A DNA stretch of 64,000 bases, from assembly GCF_900343155.1 (NCBI RefSeq), contig NZ_OUNG01000006.1, positions 62,001 to 126,000 of the forward strand, given 5' to 3'. The first letter of the stretch is position 1; each line of letters opens with the position of its first letter. The DNA is from Lactimicrobium massiliense. GTDB taxonomy: Bacteria > Bacillota_I > Bacilli_A > Erysipelotrichales > Erysipelotrichaceae. This document shows, in pieces, positions 50,303 to 61,916 of the stretch. Position numbers and translations under genes: made by a program. The notes under the pieces are model-generated. The model saw only the letters and a program-made list of their open reading frames with translations, ran no database searches and was not told the DNA's origin.

Positions 50303-50544
50303 TAAGGAGAAAGAGTACAAGCAAGTTGTAAGTGCAATAATCGATTTCTGTTCGGTTTTGAGAGATCTGAAAAGATTTCTCAGAAAAACCTCATCGAGGT
50401 AAAGTTCTTTGAAAACTGAATAACAGAAGAAAGACAGATAGGTCTTTCTGAAAAGTTGTAGAAAAGATTAACTGAAAGTTGAAACAGACAGTTAACAGTT
50501 CTCAGAAAAGTGCTATTTATGAACTCGTCATAGATAGCAGGCAT
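50303..50544 (+). other. 16S-23S spacer without tRNA genes
   Basis: The 240-base spacer contains no tRNA-like cloverleaf. It carries a second TTCTTTGAAAACTGAATAAC box near 50403, as in the leader, and complementary stretches flanking the 16S and 23S genes that should form the RNase III processing stems. Confidence 0.7.
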
Positions 50545-53442
<2,898 letters not shown>

Positions 53443-53525
53443 AAGCTAAGAGAACGCCAAATGAAGTAAGAAAGACAACTGTCAAAGAACTGTTATTCAG
53501 TTTTCAGGGAATGAAACCTGATGAG

Positions 53526-53635
53526 ATCTGGCGGCAATGGCGAAGTGGTCACACCTGTTCCCATCCCGAACACAGAAGTTAAGCACTTCAGCGGCGAAGA
53601 TAGCCTTACGGGCAAAAAGAGCACGCTGCCAGGTT
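53526..53635 (+). rRNA. rrf: 5S ribosomal RNA
   Basis: The sequence TCTGGCGGC...GCTGCCAGG forms the terminal stem; inside are CACACCTGTTCCCATCCCGAA and AAGCACTTCAGCGGC, the 5S loop B/C and helix III signatures. About 110 bases. Ends are approximate. Confidence 0.95.
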
Positions 53636-53638
53636 AGC

Positions 53639-53667
53639 AAGGATCCTTACGGATCCTTTTCTTTTTT
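53639..53667 (+). terminator. Rho-independent terminator of the rRNA operon
   Basis: AAGGATCC and GGATCCTT form a perfect stem with a four-base loop, then T-runs interrupted by one C. Confidence 0.85.
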
Positions 53668-53691
53668 CCCTTCAGCATGCATGTACTGTTT

Positions 53692-53715
53692 GTAAGCGCT
53701 CGATAATTCGTACCT
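53692..53715 (+). repeat. Left terminal inverted repeat of the IS66 element
   Basis: It starts GTAAGCGCTCGATAATTCG and continues TACCT. It differs at one position (T versus C) from the inverse complement of the right repeat. Confidence 0.93.
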
Positions 53716-53797
53716 GTTAAAAAGAGAGACACTCTGACAAGATGAGTCCGTAAAGTCCAGGGATTTTCGGGACTCGACAAAGGAGAGTGATGTCTTT

Positions 53798-54157
53798 ATG
53801 GAGCGGGTTACCCATGCTATGCGGGCACAGTATTGGGCTGGCGTTATCAAGGAATGCAACGAAAGCGGAATGAAGAAGAAGGTGTGGCTTGCCCAGCACA
53901 ATATCAGTGAAAAAGCTTTCTACCGATGGCAGCAGAAGCTCAGAATGCAGGTAGGCACAGATCTTCTTCTTTCTGAAGTAAACAAACCTGTTCAAGCGAA
54001 CAGACCTGCTCTGGATATAGCTGAGCTGAAATGCTCGGTTCCGGTAAAGCCGCATTCTGTCGCCCAGATTGAAAAAGATGGCATGACGGTTAACCTGAAT
54101 GAAGACATATCGGATGCTATGCTTGTCCGGATCATGAGGGCGCTGTCCAATGTTTAA
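53798..54157 (+). CDS. tnpA: IS66 accessory protein TnpA
   Basis: A 119-residue protein with an N-terminal helix-turn-helix of the IS66 OrfA type (YWAGVIKECNESGMKKKVWLAQHNISEKAFYRWQQKL). The C-terminal half is variable and ends in MTVNLNEDISDAMLVRIMRAL, as in homologues. IS66 transposition needs this protein besides TnpB and TnpC. It overlaps the next frame by eight bases, indicating translational coupling. ATG 53798 follows AAAGGAGAGTG. Confidence 0.9.
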   Translation: MERVTHAMRAQYWAGVIKECNESGMKKKVWLAQHNISEKAFYRWQQKLRMQVGTDLLLSEVNKPVQANRPALDIAELKCSVPVKPHSVAQIEKDGMTVNLNEDISDAMLVRIMRALSNV

Positions 54158-54503
54158 AGACGGGAATTCGTTTAAGAAGATCTATATTGCCTGCGGCTAT
54201 ACGGATCTGAGATATGGAGTTGATGGACTGGCCTGCACGATCCAGGAAGTATTCAAGCTGGATCCATATGACGAAGGAACACTCTTTCTCTTCTGTGGAA
54301 GGAGAACCGACCGGCTGAAGGGCCTGCTCTGGGATGGAGACGGCTTTCTGCTTTTGTACAAACGCCTGGCGAATGGCAGGTTTCAGTGGCCAAGATCAAG
54401 CAGCGAGCTGAAAGCGATGACACCAGAGCAGTATCACAACCTGATGACCGGATTCGCTATCGAATCATCCATTCATCCTTCTCATCCTAAGTACACAGGA
54501 TAA
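54150..54503 (+). CDS. tnpB: IS66 accessory protein TnpB (Orf2 family)
   Basis: A 117-residue protein with the IS66 Orf2 signatures: IYIACGYTDLRYGVDGLACTIQE near residue 10, GTLFLFCGRRTDRLKGLLWDGDGFLLLYKRLANGRFQWP near residues 43-82. It is required for transposition and unrelated to the TnpB nucleases of IS605. It overlaps tnpA. The 240 bases that follow to tnpC hold a GC-rich hairpin-forming stretch but no gene. Confidence 0.93.
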   Translation: MFKDGNSFKKIYIACGYTDLRYGVDGLACTIQEVFKLDPYDEGTLFLFCGRRTDRLKGLLWDGDGFLLLYKRLANGRFQWPRSSSELKAMTPEQYHNLMTGFAIESSIHPSHPKYTG

Positions 54504-54743
54504 AAATTTTCTTTTCCACAGTTTTTCTGGAGAACGGCCTGATTAGAAGCCATTTAAGGCTCGCTTTCAGGCAGGACTGTTTGTATTCAGCTACTGCCTG
54601 TGCTGCTTTACAGCGGCTCGAAAACTGCCTGATAATACGTGATAAAAAGGCAGGCGCACGTCTTCATAACCACTGAACATTGCGGAAGTTTTCCACAATT
54701 TCGGCTGGTTGAAACGTGCATTTTATTCGTGTATACCTATGGC

Positions 54744-56336
54744 ATGAGCACACCGAAGATGAGTCAGGAAGAACTTGAAGCCATGCCAGTTTCCATTCTG
54801 GTAAAGCTGATTATGAATCAGCAGGAAACTATTGAAACCCTGACACGTCACATTGATGAACTTACCGAGCAAATCCGCCTGATGAATCAGAGATCATTTG
54901 GAAGAAAGACAGAGTCATCCCAATTTGTTCAGCAGCTGCAGTTTGATCTCGGCCTGAATGAGGCAGAAGAGATTTCTGATGAAAAGGCAGCTGATCCTGT
55001 ACTGGATGAAGCTGCACCAAAGAAGAAAAAGGCTAAAGGTAAAAAGCAGGAAGACTGGCAGAAGATTACCAATCACAGAGATGAATATCTTGAGCTTACG
55101 GAAGACGAACTTAACAAGCAGTACGGCAAAGGAAAGTGGAAAAGACTGTCTGAAGAACTGATCTATAAGCTGGAACACAGACCAGCTTCTTTTGAAGCAG
55201 TCACCTATCATATCGCTGTCTATGCCAAAGATGACAATCAGACAATTGTCAGAGCACCTAAGCCGGCAGAAATGTTTCCAAAAAGTATTGCCACCCCATC
55301 TCTGGTTTCTTCCATCATAACTGCAAAATACGTGAATGCCATTCCTCTGTACAGACTGGAAGCTGCCTATGCGCAGAATGACATTCATATCAGCAGAGCA
55401 GTGATGGCAAACTGGGTCATCCGCGCCTACGATCAATATCTGAGATATGTGTGTGAAGCCCTGAAGCAGGAAATGACAAAACAGAGAATTCTTCACGCCG
55501 ATGAAACACCATTCGAAGTAATCCGGGATGGCCGGGAAGCAGGTTCCAAATCCTACATGTGGGTCTACCGGACCAATGCAAAGATTCCTGGGCATAAAGT
55601 GATTCTCTATCAGTACTGTCCAACCAGAGGACATGAGAATCCAAAGAATTACCTGAAGGATTTTAAAGGTACTCTGGTGACAGATGGATACGGAGCCTAC
55701 CACAAGCTGGAGAAAGAGGATCCGGCAAAGTTCAAAGTGGCAGGATGCTGGGTACATTTGAAACGAAAATTTTCAACAATCGTGAAGGCAAATGGCAGGA
55801 AGTATAACAATCCAATTGCCACAGAGGCGGTACGGAGAATTCAAAGAATCTACCATGAAGAACATCTGATCCAGGATCTTCCACCAGAAGAGCACCTGCA
55901 GAAGAGACAGGAAAAGATCAAACCTCTGGTAGATGAGTTTTTCGCGTGGGTAAAGGACAAATCAGCAGCAGAAAGCACGGATAAGTCATCAGAAACAGGA
56001 AAGAGCCTTCAATATGCACTGAATCAGGAGAAATATCTTCGGATATTTCTGGAGGATGCACAAGTGCCTCTGGACAACAATGCGGCAGAAATCGCAATCC
56101 GCCCATTCACAGTAGGAAGGAAGAACTGGGTTCTGATCGACACACCAAGAGGAGCAGAAGCCAGTGCAGGCATCTATTCCATCGTCGAAACAGCAAAAGC
56201 AAATGGATTAAAACTGTATCCATACTTCACCTACCTGCTTGAAGAACTTCCAAAGATCATCAATGAAGGCTGTACAACAATACCTGATAGACTTCTGCCA
56301 TGGTCAGAAGAAGTCCATCAAAAGCTTGGTATGTAA
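54744..56336 (+). CDS. tnpC: IS66 transposase TnpC (DDE)
   Basis: A 530-residue transposase from ATG 54744. The N-terminal leucine-rich helix and QMNQRSFGRKTE-like segment, and the HRPASFEAVTYHI region (the zinc-finger area, here without the usual Cys), precede the DDE domain: LHADETPFEV near residue 250, VTDGYGAYHKL near 312 and DNNAAEIAIRPFTVGRKNW near 450. The C-terminal IS66 tail ends before the right terminal repeat. The ORF is intact. An earlier in-frame start at 54639 lacks family similarity. Confidence 0.93.
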   Translation: MSTPKMSQEELEAMPVSILVKLIMNQQETIETLTRHIDELTEQIRLMNQRSFGRKTESSQFVQQLQFDLGLNEAEEISDEKAADPVLDEAAPKKKKAKGKKQEDWQKITNHRDEYLELTEDELNKQYGKGKWKRLSEELIYKLEHRPASFEAVTYHIAVYAKDDNQTIVRAPKPAEMFPKSIATPSLVSSIITAKYVNAIPLYRLEAAYAQNDIHISRAVMANWVIRAYDQYLRYVCEALKQEMTKQRILHADETPFEVIRDGREAGSKSYMWVYRTNAKIPGHKVILYQYCPTRGHENPKNYLKDFKGTLVTDGYGAYHKLEKEDPAKFKVAGCWVHLKRKFSTIVKANGRKYNNPIATEAVRRIQRIYHEEHLIQDLPPEEHLQKRQEKIKPLVDEFFAWVKDKSAAESTDKSSETGKSLQYALNQEKYLRIFLEDAQVPLDNNAAEIAIRPFTVGRKNWVLIDTPRGAEASAGIYSIVETAKANGLKLYPYFTYLLEELPKIINEGCTTIPDRLLPWSEEVHQKLGM

Positions 56337-56386
56337 AACCATTCCCATTGACACCGTTAAGTGTACCTGGAAATGGTTTTTATCAT

Positions 56387-56410
56387 AGGTACGGATTATC
56401 GAGCGCTTAC
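56387..56410 (-). repeat. Right terminal inverted repeat of the IS66 element
   Basis: Read on the minus strand it begins GTAAGCGCTCGATAATCCG followed by TACCT, matching the left repeat at all but one position. The copy of the target duplication follows directly. Confidence 0.93.
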
Positions 56411-56452
56411 TACTGTTTGTGCTTTTTCTCTGGAAACAAACGGGAAACGTTA

Positions 56453-56458
56453 TATAAT
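56453..56458 (+). promoter_or_regulatory. TATAAT box of the tsaE operon
   Basis: A consensus TATAAT hexamer lies 23 bases before the tsaE start codon. No good -35 hexamer is seen at 56430-56435. The IS66 element ends 42 bases upstream, so the promoter was left in place. Confidence 0.5.
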
Positions 56459-56481
56459 AGGGCACGCGTGAGGCTATTTAT

Positions 56482-56934
56482 ATGAAAGAATTAACGATTG
56501 AAACATATTCCAGAGACGAAACACATGACCTTGGCCGCCGCATTGCACAGGCAGCCAAACCTGGTATGGTCTTTTTACTGGATGGTGATCTTGGCGCCGG
56601 CAAGACAACGCTGACACAGGGCATTGCAATGGGACTGGGGATTAAGCGCAATGTCACTAGTCCTACATTTAATATTCTGAAAATTTATCATGGCACAATG
56701 CCGCTTTACCACATTGATGCATATCGTCTTGAGGGGGTTCATCAGGATCTCGGATTTGATGAATTCCTGGATGACGGCGGGCTGACCGTGATTGAATGGA
56801 GTGAGTACGTTCCGCAGCTTGTACCGCCATGTCACATGACGATTACAATTGAATTGCTGGAAGAAAATTCACGCCGGTTTACATTCCACGCAGAAGGCGA
56901 GGAATACGAAAAACTGCTGGAGGAATTGAAATGA
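56482..56934 (+). CDS. tsaE: t6A modification ATPase TsaE
   Basis: A 150-residue P-loop ATPase of the TsaE/YjeE family. LDGDLGAGKTTLTQGIAMGLG near residue 34 is the Walker A region, SPTFNILKIYHG near 60 and YHIDAYRLEG near 75 the conserved loops, VIEWSEYVP near 103 the Walker B-like strand. It regulates the TsaB-TsaD complex that adds threonylcarbamoyl to A37 of tRNAs reading ANN codons. It overlaps tsaB by four bases, so tsaE-tsaB-rimI-tsaD form one operon. Confidence 0.95.
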   Translation: MKELTIETYSRDETHDLGRRIAQAAKPGMVFLLDGDLGAGKTTLTQGIAMGLGIKRNVTSPTFNILKIYHGTMPLYHIDAYRLEGVHQDLGFDEFLDDGGLTVIEWSEYVPQLVPPCHMTITIELLEENSRRFTFHAEGEEYEKLLEELK

Positions 56935-57524
56935 TTACATTATGTATGGATACTAGCCACATTTTCCTGGCTCTTGCTCTGATCAAGGATGATCAGCTCC
57001 TTGATTCAGTACAGAAGAAATGCTGGAAGCAGCAGTCCGAAGAAATTTTTCCGGAACTGATGGCAATGATGGAACGTCAGCATCTTGCAACAGAAGATAT
57101 TGATCAGATTGTGGTGACCGAAGGACCAGGTTCCTATACTGGTGTGCGTATTGCCATGACTATTGGCAAAGTATTCTGCGTTATGCGTGATCTTCCACTG
57201 TATACGATTGGCACACTGCAGCTGTACTGCGGAAGCCGCCATGCAAGATGCGTTCTGGATGCCCGCGGCGGCCGTGTTTATACAGCAGTGCTGAAAGATG
57301 GGGAATACGAAGAAAAGCCGCACATTGTGATGGTTGATGATCTGAAAGATCAGATTGATTCACTTGAACTTGTCGGTGATGGCCATTTGTTTGGACGCGA
57401 AGACTATTATCCGGATCTTGCTCAGAATTTCCTTGCTCTGAAAGACCGCTGGGTCAAAGCAGCCAATACAAATTTGGTCAAACCGGAGTACCTGAAGCCT
57501 TCCACAGCATATCTGGTCAAATGA
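56931..57524 (+). CDS. tsaB: t6A modification protein TsaB
   Basis: A 197-residue ASKHA-fold protein: LCMDTSHIFLALALIKDDQLL near residue 4, the VVTEGPGSYTGVRIAMTIGKVF motif near residue 64 and DARGGRVYTAVLKDG near residue 103. It is the structural partner of TsaD without own catalysis. It overlaps both neighbours by four bases (ATGA). It is shorter than many TsaB proteins, which have about 230 residues, but all core motifs are present. Confidence 0.93.
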   Translation: MITLCMDTSHIFLALALIKDDQLLDSVQKKCWKQQSEEIFPELMAMMERQHLATEDIDQIVVTEGPGSYTGVRIAMTIGKVFCVMRDLPLYTIGTLQLYCGSRHARCVLDARGGRVYTAVLKDGEYEEKPHIVMVDDLKDQIDSLELVGDGHLFGREDYYPDLAQNFLALKDRWVKAANTNLVKPEYLKPSTAYLVK

Positions 57525-57985
57525 TCAGGCCGATGGTTGATGCGGATGTTGATGCAGTCAGCATTCTGGAAGAACAATTGTTTCCCGGAGACTGCTGGGA
57601 CCGCAGACAGTTTCTGTACGAGCTTCATGAAAATCCTTTTGCCAAATTGTTTGTGATTGAAAAGGATGGCATCGTAAAAGGTTATTGTGACTTATGGATC
57701 ATGTATGAGCAGGCACAGATTGCCAATATTGCTGTATCTGCTTCCTGTCAGAGGCAGGGCTTCGGGCAGATGCTCATGGATCATATGTGCGCACAGTCCG
57801 CGGAACAAGGATGCGAATATCTGAGTCTGGAAGTACGTCTGTCCAATCAGGCGGCAGTACACTTATACGAAAAAAATGGTTTTATCAAAGCATCAAAAAG
57901 AAAAGGCTACTATTCAGACGGGGAAGATGCCTGGCTGATGGTAAAGCCGGTAGGAGGTTCAAATGACACTGATTCTCGCAATTGA
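57521..57985 (+). CDS. rimI: Ribosomal protein bS18/alanine N-acetyltransferase RimI
   Basis: A 154-residue GNAT acetyltransferase. IRPMVDADVDAVSILEEQLF at the start, the NIAVSASCQRQGFGQMLMDHMC segment near residue 68 (acetyl-CoA binding Q/RxxGxG) and LEVRLSNQAAVHLYEKNGF near residue 106 are typical of RimI. It acetylates the N-terminus of a ribosomal protein. It overlaps tsaB by four bases and tsaD by 23 bases. Confidence 0.92.
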   Translation: MIRPMVDADVDAVSILEEQLFPGDCWDRRQFLYELHENPFAKLFVIEKDGIVKGYCDLWIMYEQAQIANIAVSASCQRQGFGQMLMDHMCAQSAEQGCEYLSLEVRLSNQAAVHLYEKNGFIKASKRKGYYSDGEDAWLMVKPVGGSNDTDSRN

Positions 57986-58976
57986 AACAAGCTGTGATGA
58001 GACAGCCTGTGCCGTCGTCAGAGACGGCCGTGAGATCCTTTCGAGCATCGTCTCGAGTCAGATTAATGTACATACATTGTATGGCGGCGTTGTGCCTGAA
58101 GTAGCAAGCCGCATTCATGTTGAAAACATCTCAGCGGTGATCCATGAAGCTGTCCGCAGAAGCGGTGTGACGATGGATGACATCGATGCCATCGCCTATA
58201 CACAAGGACCAGGTCTGATCGGCTCTCTGCATGTCGGTGTGCAGGCTGCCAAGACACTTGCCTGGGAGTTCCATAAACCGCTGGTGCCGATCAATCATAT
58301 GACCGGACATATCTATGCCAATCGGTTTGTCGATACACTGGAATTTCCGCTGCTGGCCCTGGTTATTTCCGGCGGCCACTCCCAGCTTGTCTGGATGAAG
58401 AATGACTGGGATTTCAAAGTCATCGGTACAACCTGGGACGATGCCATTGGCGAAGCTTATGACAAAGTATCCCGCGTATTGGGCACCGGATATCCGGGCG
58501 GCCCGGTCATTGACAAAATGGCAAAACTTGGCCATCCGCACTATACACTTCCGACACCCCGCGTACAGGGGAAATATGATTTTTCTTTCTCTGGTCTGAA
58601 GACAGCTGTGTCCCAGCTCATTCAGCGCGAAGAAAAGAAGGGAAACCCGATTGTCAAGGAAGATGTTGCCTATGCATTCCAGGAAGCAGCTCTTGGCTCT
58701 ATGGTAGAGAAGACATTGAATGCCGTCGCCGACCTGCATCCAAAAACAGTTGTTCTGGCTGGCGGTGTCGCTGCTAATTCCCGTCTGCGTGAGCTGATGA
58801 AAGAAAAGATGACAAAGTTCCCGGAAGTCAAACTGATTATTCCGGGCATCAAGTACTGCACAGATAATGCGGCGATGATTGGTGCAGCAGGGTATGTTGC
58901 TTATCAGCACCATTTGTTTGGTGATTTCACGGCTTCGGCTGATCCAAGTCTGGAGATGCCTGGTGAAGGCGAGTGA
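57963..58976 (+). CDS. tsaD: tRNA N6-adenosine threonylcarbamoyltransferase TsaD
   Basis: A 337-residue protein of standard length. LAIETSCDETACAVV near residue 5, VPEVASRIHVEN near residue 44, the iron-binding NHMTGHIYANRF near residue 109 (two His), VISGGHSQLV near residue 131, GTTWDDAIGEAYDK near 153, and GGVAANSRLRE near residue 270 are the family motifs. It transfers the threonylcarbamoyl group to A37 of tRNA. TAGGAGGTTCAA precedes ATG 57963 within the rimI end. Confidence 0.96.
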   Translation: MTLILAIETSCDETACAVVRDGREILSSIVSSQINVHTLYGGVVPEVASRIHVENISAVIHEAVRRSGVTMDDIDAIAYTQGPGLIGSLHVGVQAAKTLAWEFHKPLVPINHMTGHIYANRFVDTLEFPLLALVISGGHSQLVWMKNDWDFKVIGTTWDDAIGEAYDKVSRVLGTGYPGGPVIDKMAKLGHPHYTLPTPRVQGKYDFSFSGLKTAVSQLIQREEKKGNPIVKEDVAYAFQEAALGSMVEKTLNAVADLHPKTVVLAGGVAANSRLRELMKEKMTKFPEVKLIIPGIKYCTDNAAMIGAAGYVAYQHHLFGDFTASADPSLEMPGEGE

Positions 58977-58990
58977 AAAACGATAATAAA

Positions 58991-59019
58991 TTCACAAAGT
59001 CGTAAATTTATGTTATGAT
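58991..59019 (+). promoter_or_regulatory. Promoter of the rex gene
   Basis: TTCACA at 58991-58996 and TATGAT at 59014-59019 have a 17-base spacer of AT-rich DNA. A near-palindromic ATAAATT/AAATTTAT pair around it resembles, but does not match well, the TTGTTAA-type Rex operator. Confidence 0.55.
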
Positions 59020-59034
59020 ATCGACGGTGATATT

Positions 59035-59652
59035 ATGACAGACTATGTAGTACCAAAAGCAACACTGCAGCGCTATCCCGTCTATCTGAAAGCCCTGCGC
59101 AAGCTGAAAAATAATGGCTATGACCGTATTATGTCAAAAGAGCTTGCGGACTATGTCGGAATTGAATCAACGACAATCCGTCGTGATTTCAGCTTTCTCG
59201 GCAAGCTTGGCAAACAGGGATACGGATACGATGTGGATAAACTCATCAGTATCTTTTCTGAACAGCTCGGTGTGAACTTTGATGAAAAAATTATTCTGAT
59301 CGGTGCAGGTAACCTCGGCAAGGCACTGCTGAACTATAATAACTGGAACCATGTCGTTGGTGAGATTGTGTGCGCATTTGATATTGCACCGCAGAATATC
59401 AAGGCGTCGGTTCCGGTTTATGATATTAAGGATCTTCATGAGAAGATGCCAAAAGGGTGCCGGATTGCCATTCTGTGTATTTCACAGAGCGTACAGGAGA
59501 CGGTTGATCTGCTGGTAGCCAATGGAATCCGTGGCATTGTATCCTTTGCCATGGATCACTTCTCGGTGCCTGCCGGCGTATTTGTAAAACAGGTGGATGT
59601 TGTCTCATCAATTCAGGAACTGGTTTTTGAGGCAAATTTGATGGAAAAATAA
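59035..59652 (+). CDS. rex: Redox-sensing transcriptional repressor Rex
   Basis: A 205-residue protein. The N-terminal winged helix (PKATLQRYPVYLKALRKLKNNGYDRIMSKELADYVGIESTTIRRDFSFLGKLGKQGYGY) is the Rex signature; the Rossmann NAD(H) domain starts with IILIGAGNLGKALLNY near residue 86 and has AFDIAPQNIK near 113. Rex releases DNA when NADH is high and so controls fermentation genes. It is preceded by a clear promoter and followed after 12 bases by asnS. The ribosome site is weak (GGTGAT). Confidence 0.95.
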   Translation: MTDYVVPKATLQRYPVYLKALRKLKNNGYDRIMSKELADYVGIESTTIRRDFSFLGKLGKQGYGYDVDKLISIFSEQLGVNFDEKIILIGAGNLGKALLNYNNWNHVVGEIVCAFDIAPQNIKASVPVYDIKDLHEKMPKGCRIAILCISQSVQETVDLLVANGIRGIVSFAMDHFSVPAGVFVKQVDVVSSIQELVFEANLMEK

Positions 59653-59664
59653 GAGGAATAAATT

Positions 59665-61053
59665 ATGCCAACTGAAATGAGTGTGCGTGAGCTCTATGAG
59701 CTGACTGCTGAGGGATCACAGCTTGAAAAAGATCAGGTTGAATATGTCCAGCTTCAGGGGTGGATCCGTTCCAACCGCAGCGGTAAGGCCGTTTCGTTCA
59801 TTGCTCTGAATGACGGTACATATCTGGCCAATGCCCAGGTTGTATACAGTGCAGACAGTCTTTCCAACTATGAGGAAGTTTCTCATTATCTGACTGGTAC
59901 GGCTGTTTCTGTGATCGGCCGCTATGTGCTGACACCAGACAACCGTCAGCCATTTGAAGTGCAGGCAACTGAAATTGATCTGGAAGGTGCCTGCGATGCG
60001 ACTTATCCGCTGCAGAAGAAGCGCCACAGCTTTGAATATCTGCGTGAAATCGGACATCTGCGTCCCCGCACAAATACATTTGAAGCCGTCTTCAGAGTCA
60101 GAAGCTGCCTTGCGATGGCCATTCATGAATTCTTCCAGAACCAGGGATTTGTCTATGTCAACACACCGCTGATTACCGGCAATGATGCCGAAGGTGCCGG
60201 CGAAACATTTACGGTTACAACCCGCACAGATGGCAACTGGGAGAAAGATTTCTTTGGCAAGCATGCCTCTTTGACTGTCTCTGGACAGCTGCACGCCGAA
60301 GCCTATGCAATGGCATTCCGCGATGTCTATACATTCGGTCCTACCTTCCGTGCTGAAAACTCCAACACAACAACCCATGCGGCTGAATTCTGGATGATTG
60401 AGCCGGAAATGGCATTTGCGGATCTGGACTACGATATGGCTGTGATCGAAGACATGGTAAAGTACTGCATTAACTATGTTTTTGATAACTGCAAAGAAGA
60501 GATGAAGTTCTTCAATGAGCGTATTGATAAGACACTGATCGAACGTCTTGAACATGTGCGTTCTTCCCAGTTCCGTCAGATGCCTTATACAGAGGCCATT
60601 GAAATCCTTGAAAAGCACAAGGATGAATTTGAAAACAAGAATATATTCTGGGGCATGGACCTCAATACGGAACATGAGCGCTACCTGTGCGAAAAGGTTG
60701 TCAAGGGACCGGTGTTCCTGACCAACTATCCAAAGGATATCAAAGCGTTCTATATGCGCCAGAATGACGATGGCAAGACCGTTGCTGCGGTAGATCTGCT
60801 TGTACCGGGAGTCGGCGAACTGGTCGGCGGCAGCCAGAGAGAAGAACGTCTGGATGTTCTTGTCAACCGTATGAAGGAACTTGGCATGAACCTGGACAAC
60901 TACCAGTGGTATCTGGATCTGCGCCGGTATGGCGGCTGCCAGCATGCTGGTTTCGGTCTTGGCTTTGAAAGACTGATCATGTATATCACAGGCATGGAAA
61001 ACATCCGTGATGTCATTCCGTTTGCCCGTACACCGCGCAATCTGATGTATTAA
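59665..61053 (+). CDS. asnS: Asparaginyl-tRNA synthetase
   Basis: A 462-residue class IIb synthetase. An OB-fold anticodon-binding domain ([23 protein letters not shown]) covers residues 25-110; motif 2 is the [26 protein letters not shown] stretch near residue 226 and motif 3 [27 protein letters not shown] near 431. The [16 protein letters not shown] loop and the lack of an extra domain distinguish it from AspS. It charges tRNA-Asn. AGAGGAATAAATT precedes ATG 59665. Confidence 0.96.
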   Translation: MPTEMSVRELYELTAEGSQLEKDQVEYVQLQGWIRSNRSGKAVSFIALNDGTYLANAQVVYSADSLSNYEEVSHYLTGTAVSVIGRYVLTPDNRQPFEVQATEIDLEGACDATYPLQKKRHSFEYLREIGHLRPRTNTFEAVFRVRSCLAMAIHEFFQNQGFVYVNTPLITGNDAEGAGETFTVTTRTDGNWEKDFFGKHASLTVSGQLHAEAYAMAFRDVYTFGPTFRAENSNTTTHAAEFWMIEPEMAFADLDYDMAVIEDMVKYCINYVFDNCKEEMKFFNERIDKTLIERLEHVRSSQFRQMPYTEAIEILEKHKDEFENKNIFWGMDLNTEHERYLCEKVVKGPVFLTNYPKDIKAFYMRQNDDGKTVAAVDLLVPGVGELVGGSQREERLDVLVNRMKELGMNLDNYQWYLDLRRYGGCQHAGFGLGFERLIMYITGMENIRDVIPFARTPRNLMY

Positions 61054-61070
61054 TACCGAAAGGAGCAGAA

Positions 61071-61916
61071 ATGGAACAGTACGTTGTCAAGAAAAATCCG
61101 GATGGCTCAGAAATTACCGTTGCCGATGTACAGAAGGTACTGCTGGTAATTCTGAAAGATATTGATGCCATCTGCCGGCGCCATTCCATTTCTTACTGGC
61201 TCAATGGCGGCAGTGCACTCGGTGCTGTGCGCCATCAGGGTTTCATTCCCTGGGATGATGATGCGGATATTGCCATGATGCGTTCTGATTTTGAGCGCTT
61301 CATTGAAATCATGAAGAAGGAATGCCCGGAAAAATATGTCTTCCAGTGCTTTGCGACCGATGACCGTTACAATGTGCTGATCCCTGGCATGAAGATCCGC
61401 ATGAAAGGTACCTATCTGCAGGAAGTCAATACACTGCTGGATAACCGCTGCAAAGGATATGAAGGCTGTGACGGTATCTTTGTGGATGTCTTTGTCTATG
61501 ACTATGTTTCTATAAACATGTTTGAAGACCTGCCGCGCCGTTTGCTCAATGATGTGCTGATGGTGCCGGAAGTTGTCGCAGATAATGTGCTGCATATCAA
61601 CCCGATCGGCATTAAAAAAGCGATCATGAACAATGCGCATGCCTATGGCAGACACTGTGAGAAGAAGCACAGCGACTATATCGGCTTTGATCTGACATGG
61701 GTATGGAAGAGCCCTTTCAAGCCTTTTATCTTCCGGTATGATGATATTTTCCCGGTGCAGTATGTTCCCTTTGAGGATACACAGCTGCCCATTGCGGCCC
61801 ACCCCCATGAATTCTTAACCATGGGAATCGGCCCCGGATATATGCAGCTCCCGCCTGAAAACAAGCGCTATGCCAAGCATATCCGTGATATCCGCCTGCC
61901 AAAGGAGGATGATTGA
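61071..61916 (+). CDS. LicD-family phosphotransferase-like protein
   Basis: A 281-residue protein of the LicD/fukutin nucleotidyltransferase-fold family. ILKDIDAICRRHSISYWLNGGSALGAVRHQGFIPWDDDADIAMMRSDFERF near residue 30-85 contains the GG and DDDxD metal-binding motif, and the C-terminal FPVQYVPFEDTQLPIAAHPHEFLTMGIGPGY completes the pattern. LicD enzymes transfer phosphocholine or similar groups to surface polymers. AAAGGAGCAGAA precedes ATG 61071. It lies between asnS and an ABC-F gene and overlaps the latter by one base. Confidence 0.85.
   Translation: MEQYVVKKNPDGSEITVADVQKVLLVILKDIDAICRRHSISYWLNGGSALGAVRHQGFIPWDDDADIAMMRSDFERFIEIMKKECPEKYVFQCFATDDRYNVLIPGMKIRMKGTYLQEVNTLLDNRCKGYEGCDGIFVDVFVYDYVSINMFEDLPRRLLNDVLMVPEVVADNVLHINPIGIKKAIMNNAHAYGRHCEKKHSDYIGFDLTWVWKSPFKPFIFRYDDIFPVQYVPFEDTQLPIAAHPHEFLTMGIGPGYMQLPPENKRYAKHIRDIRLPKEDD

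Larger units (their letters stand above)
53692..56410 (+). mobile_element. Complete IS66-family insertion sequence
   Basis: The element is 2719 bases long and holds the three usual ORFs (tnpA, tnpB, tnpC) in order. Its terminal inverted repeats begin GTAAGCGCTCGATAAT and match at 23 of 24 positions. Perfect 8-base direct repeats TACTGTTT flank it at 53684-53691 and 56411-56418, the size typical for IS66 target duplications. Intact ORFs and perfect duplications suggest a recent insertion, into the gap between the rRNA terminator and the tsaE promoter. Confidence 0.95.

Noticed and set aside
50303..50544. tRNA genes in the rRNA spacer
   Set aside because: No cloverleaf or CCA-proximal T-loop sequence could be found.
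58981..59034. Canonical Rex operator upstream of rex
   Set aside because: The inverted repeat is only approximate and lacks the TTGTGAA/TTAACAA half sites.
59716..60945. A 409-codon minus-strand ORF
   Set aside because: It is fully antisense to asnS, which has all class II motifs.
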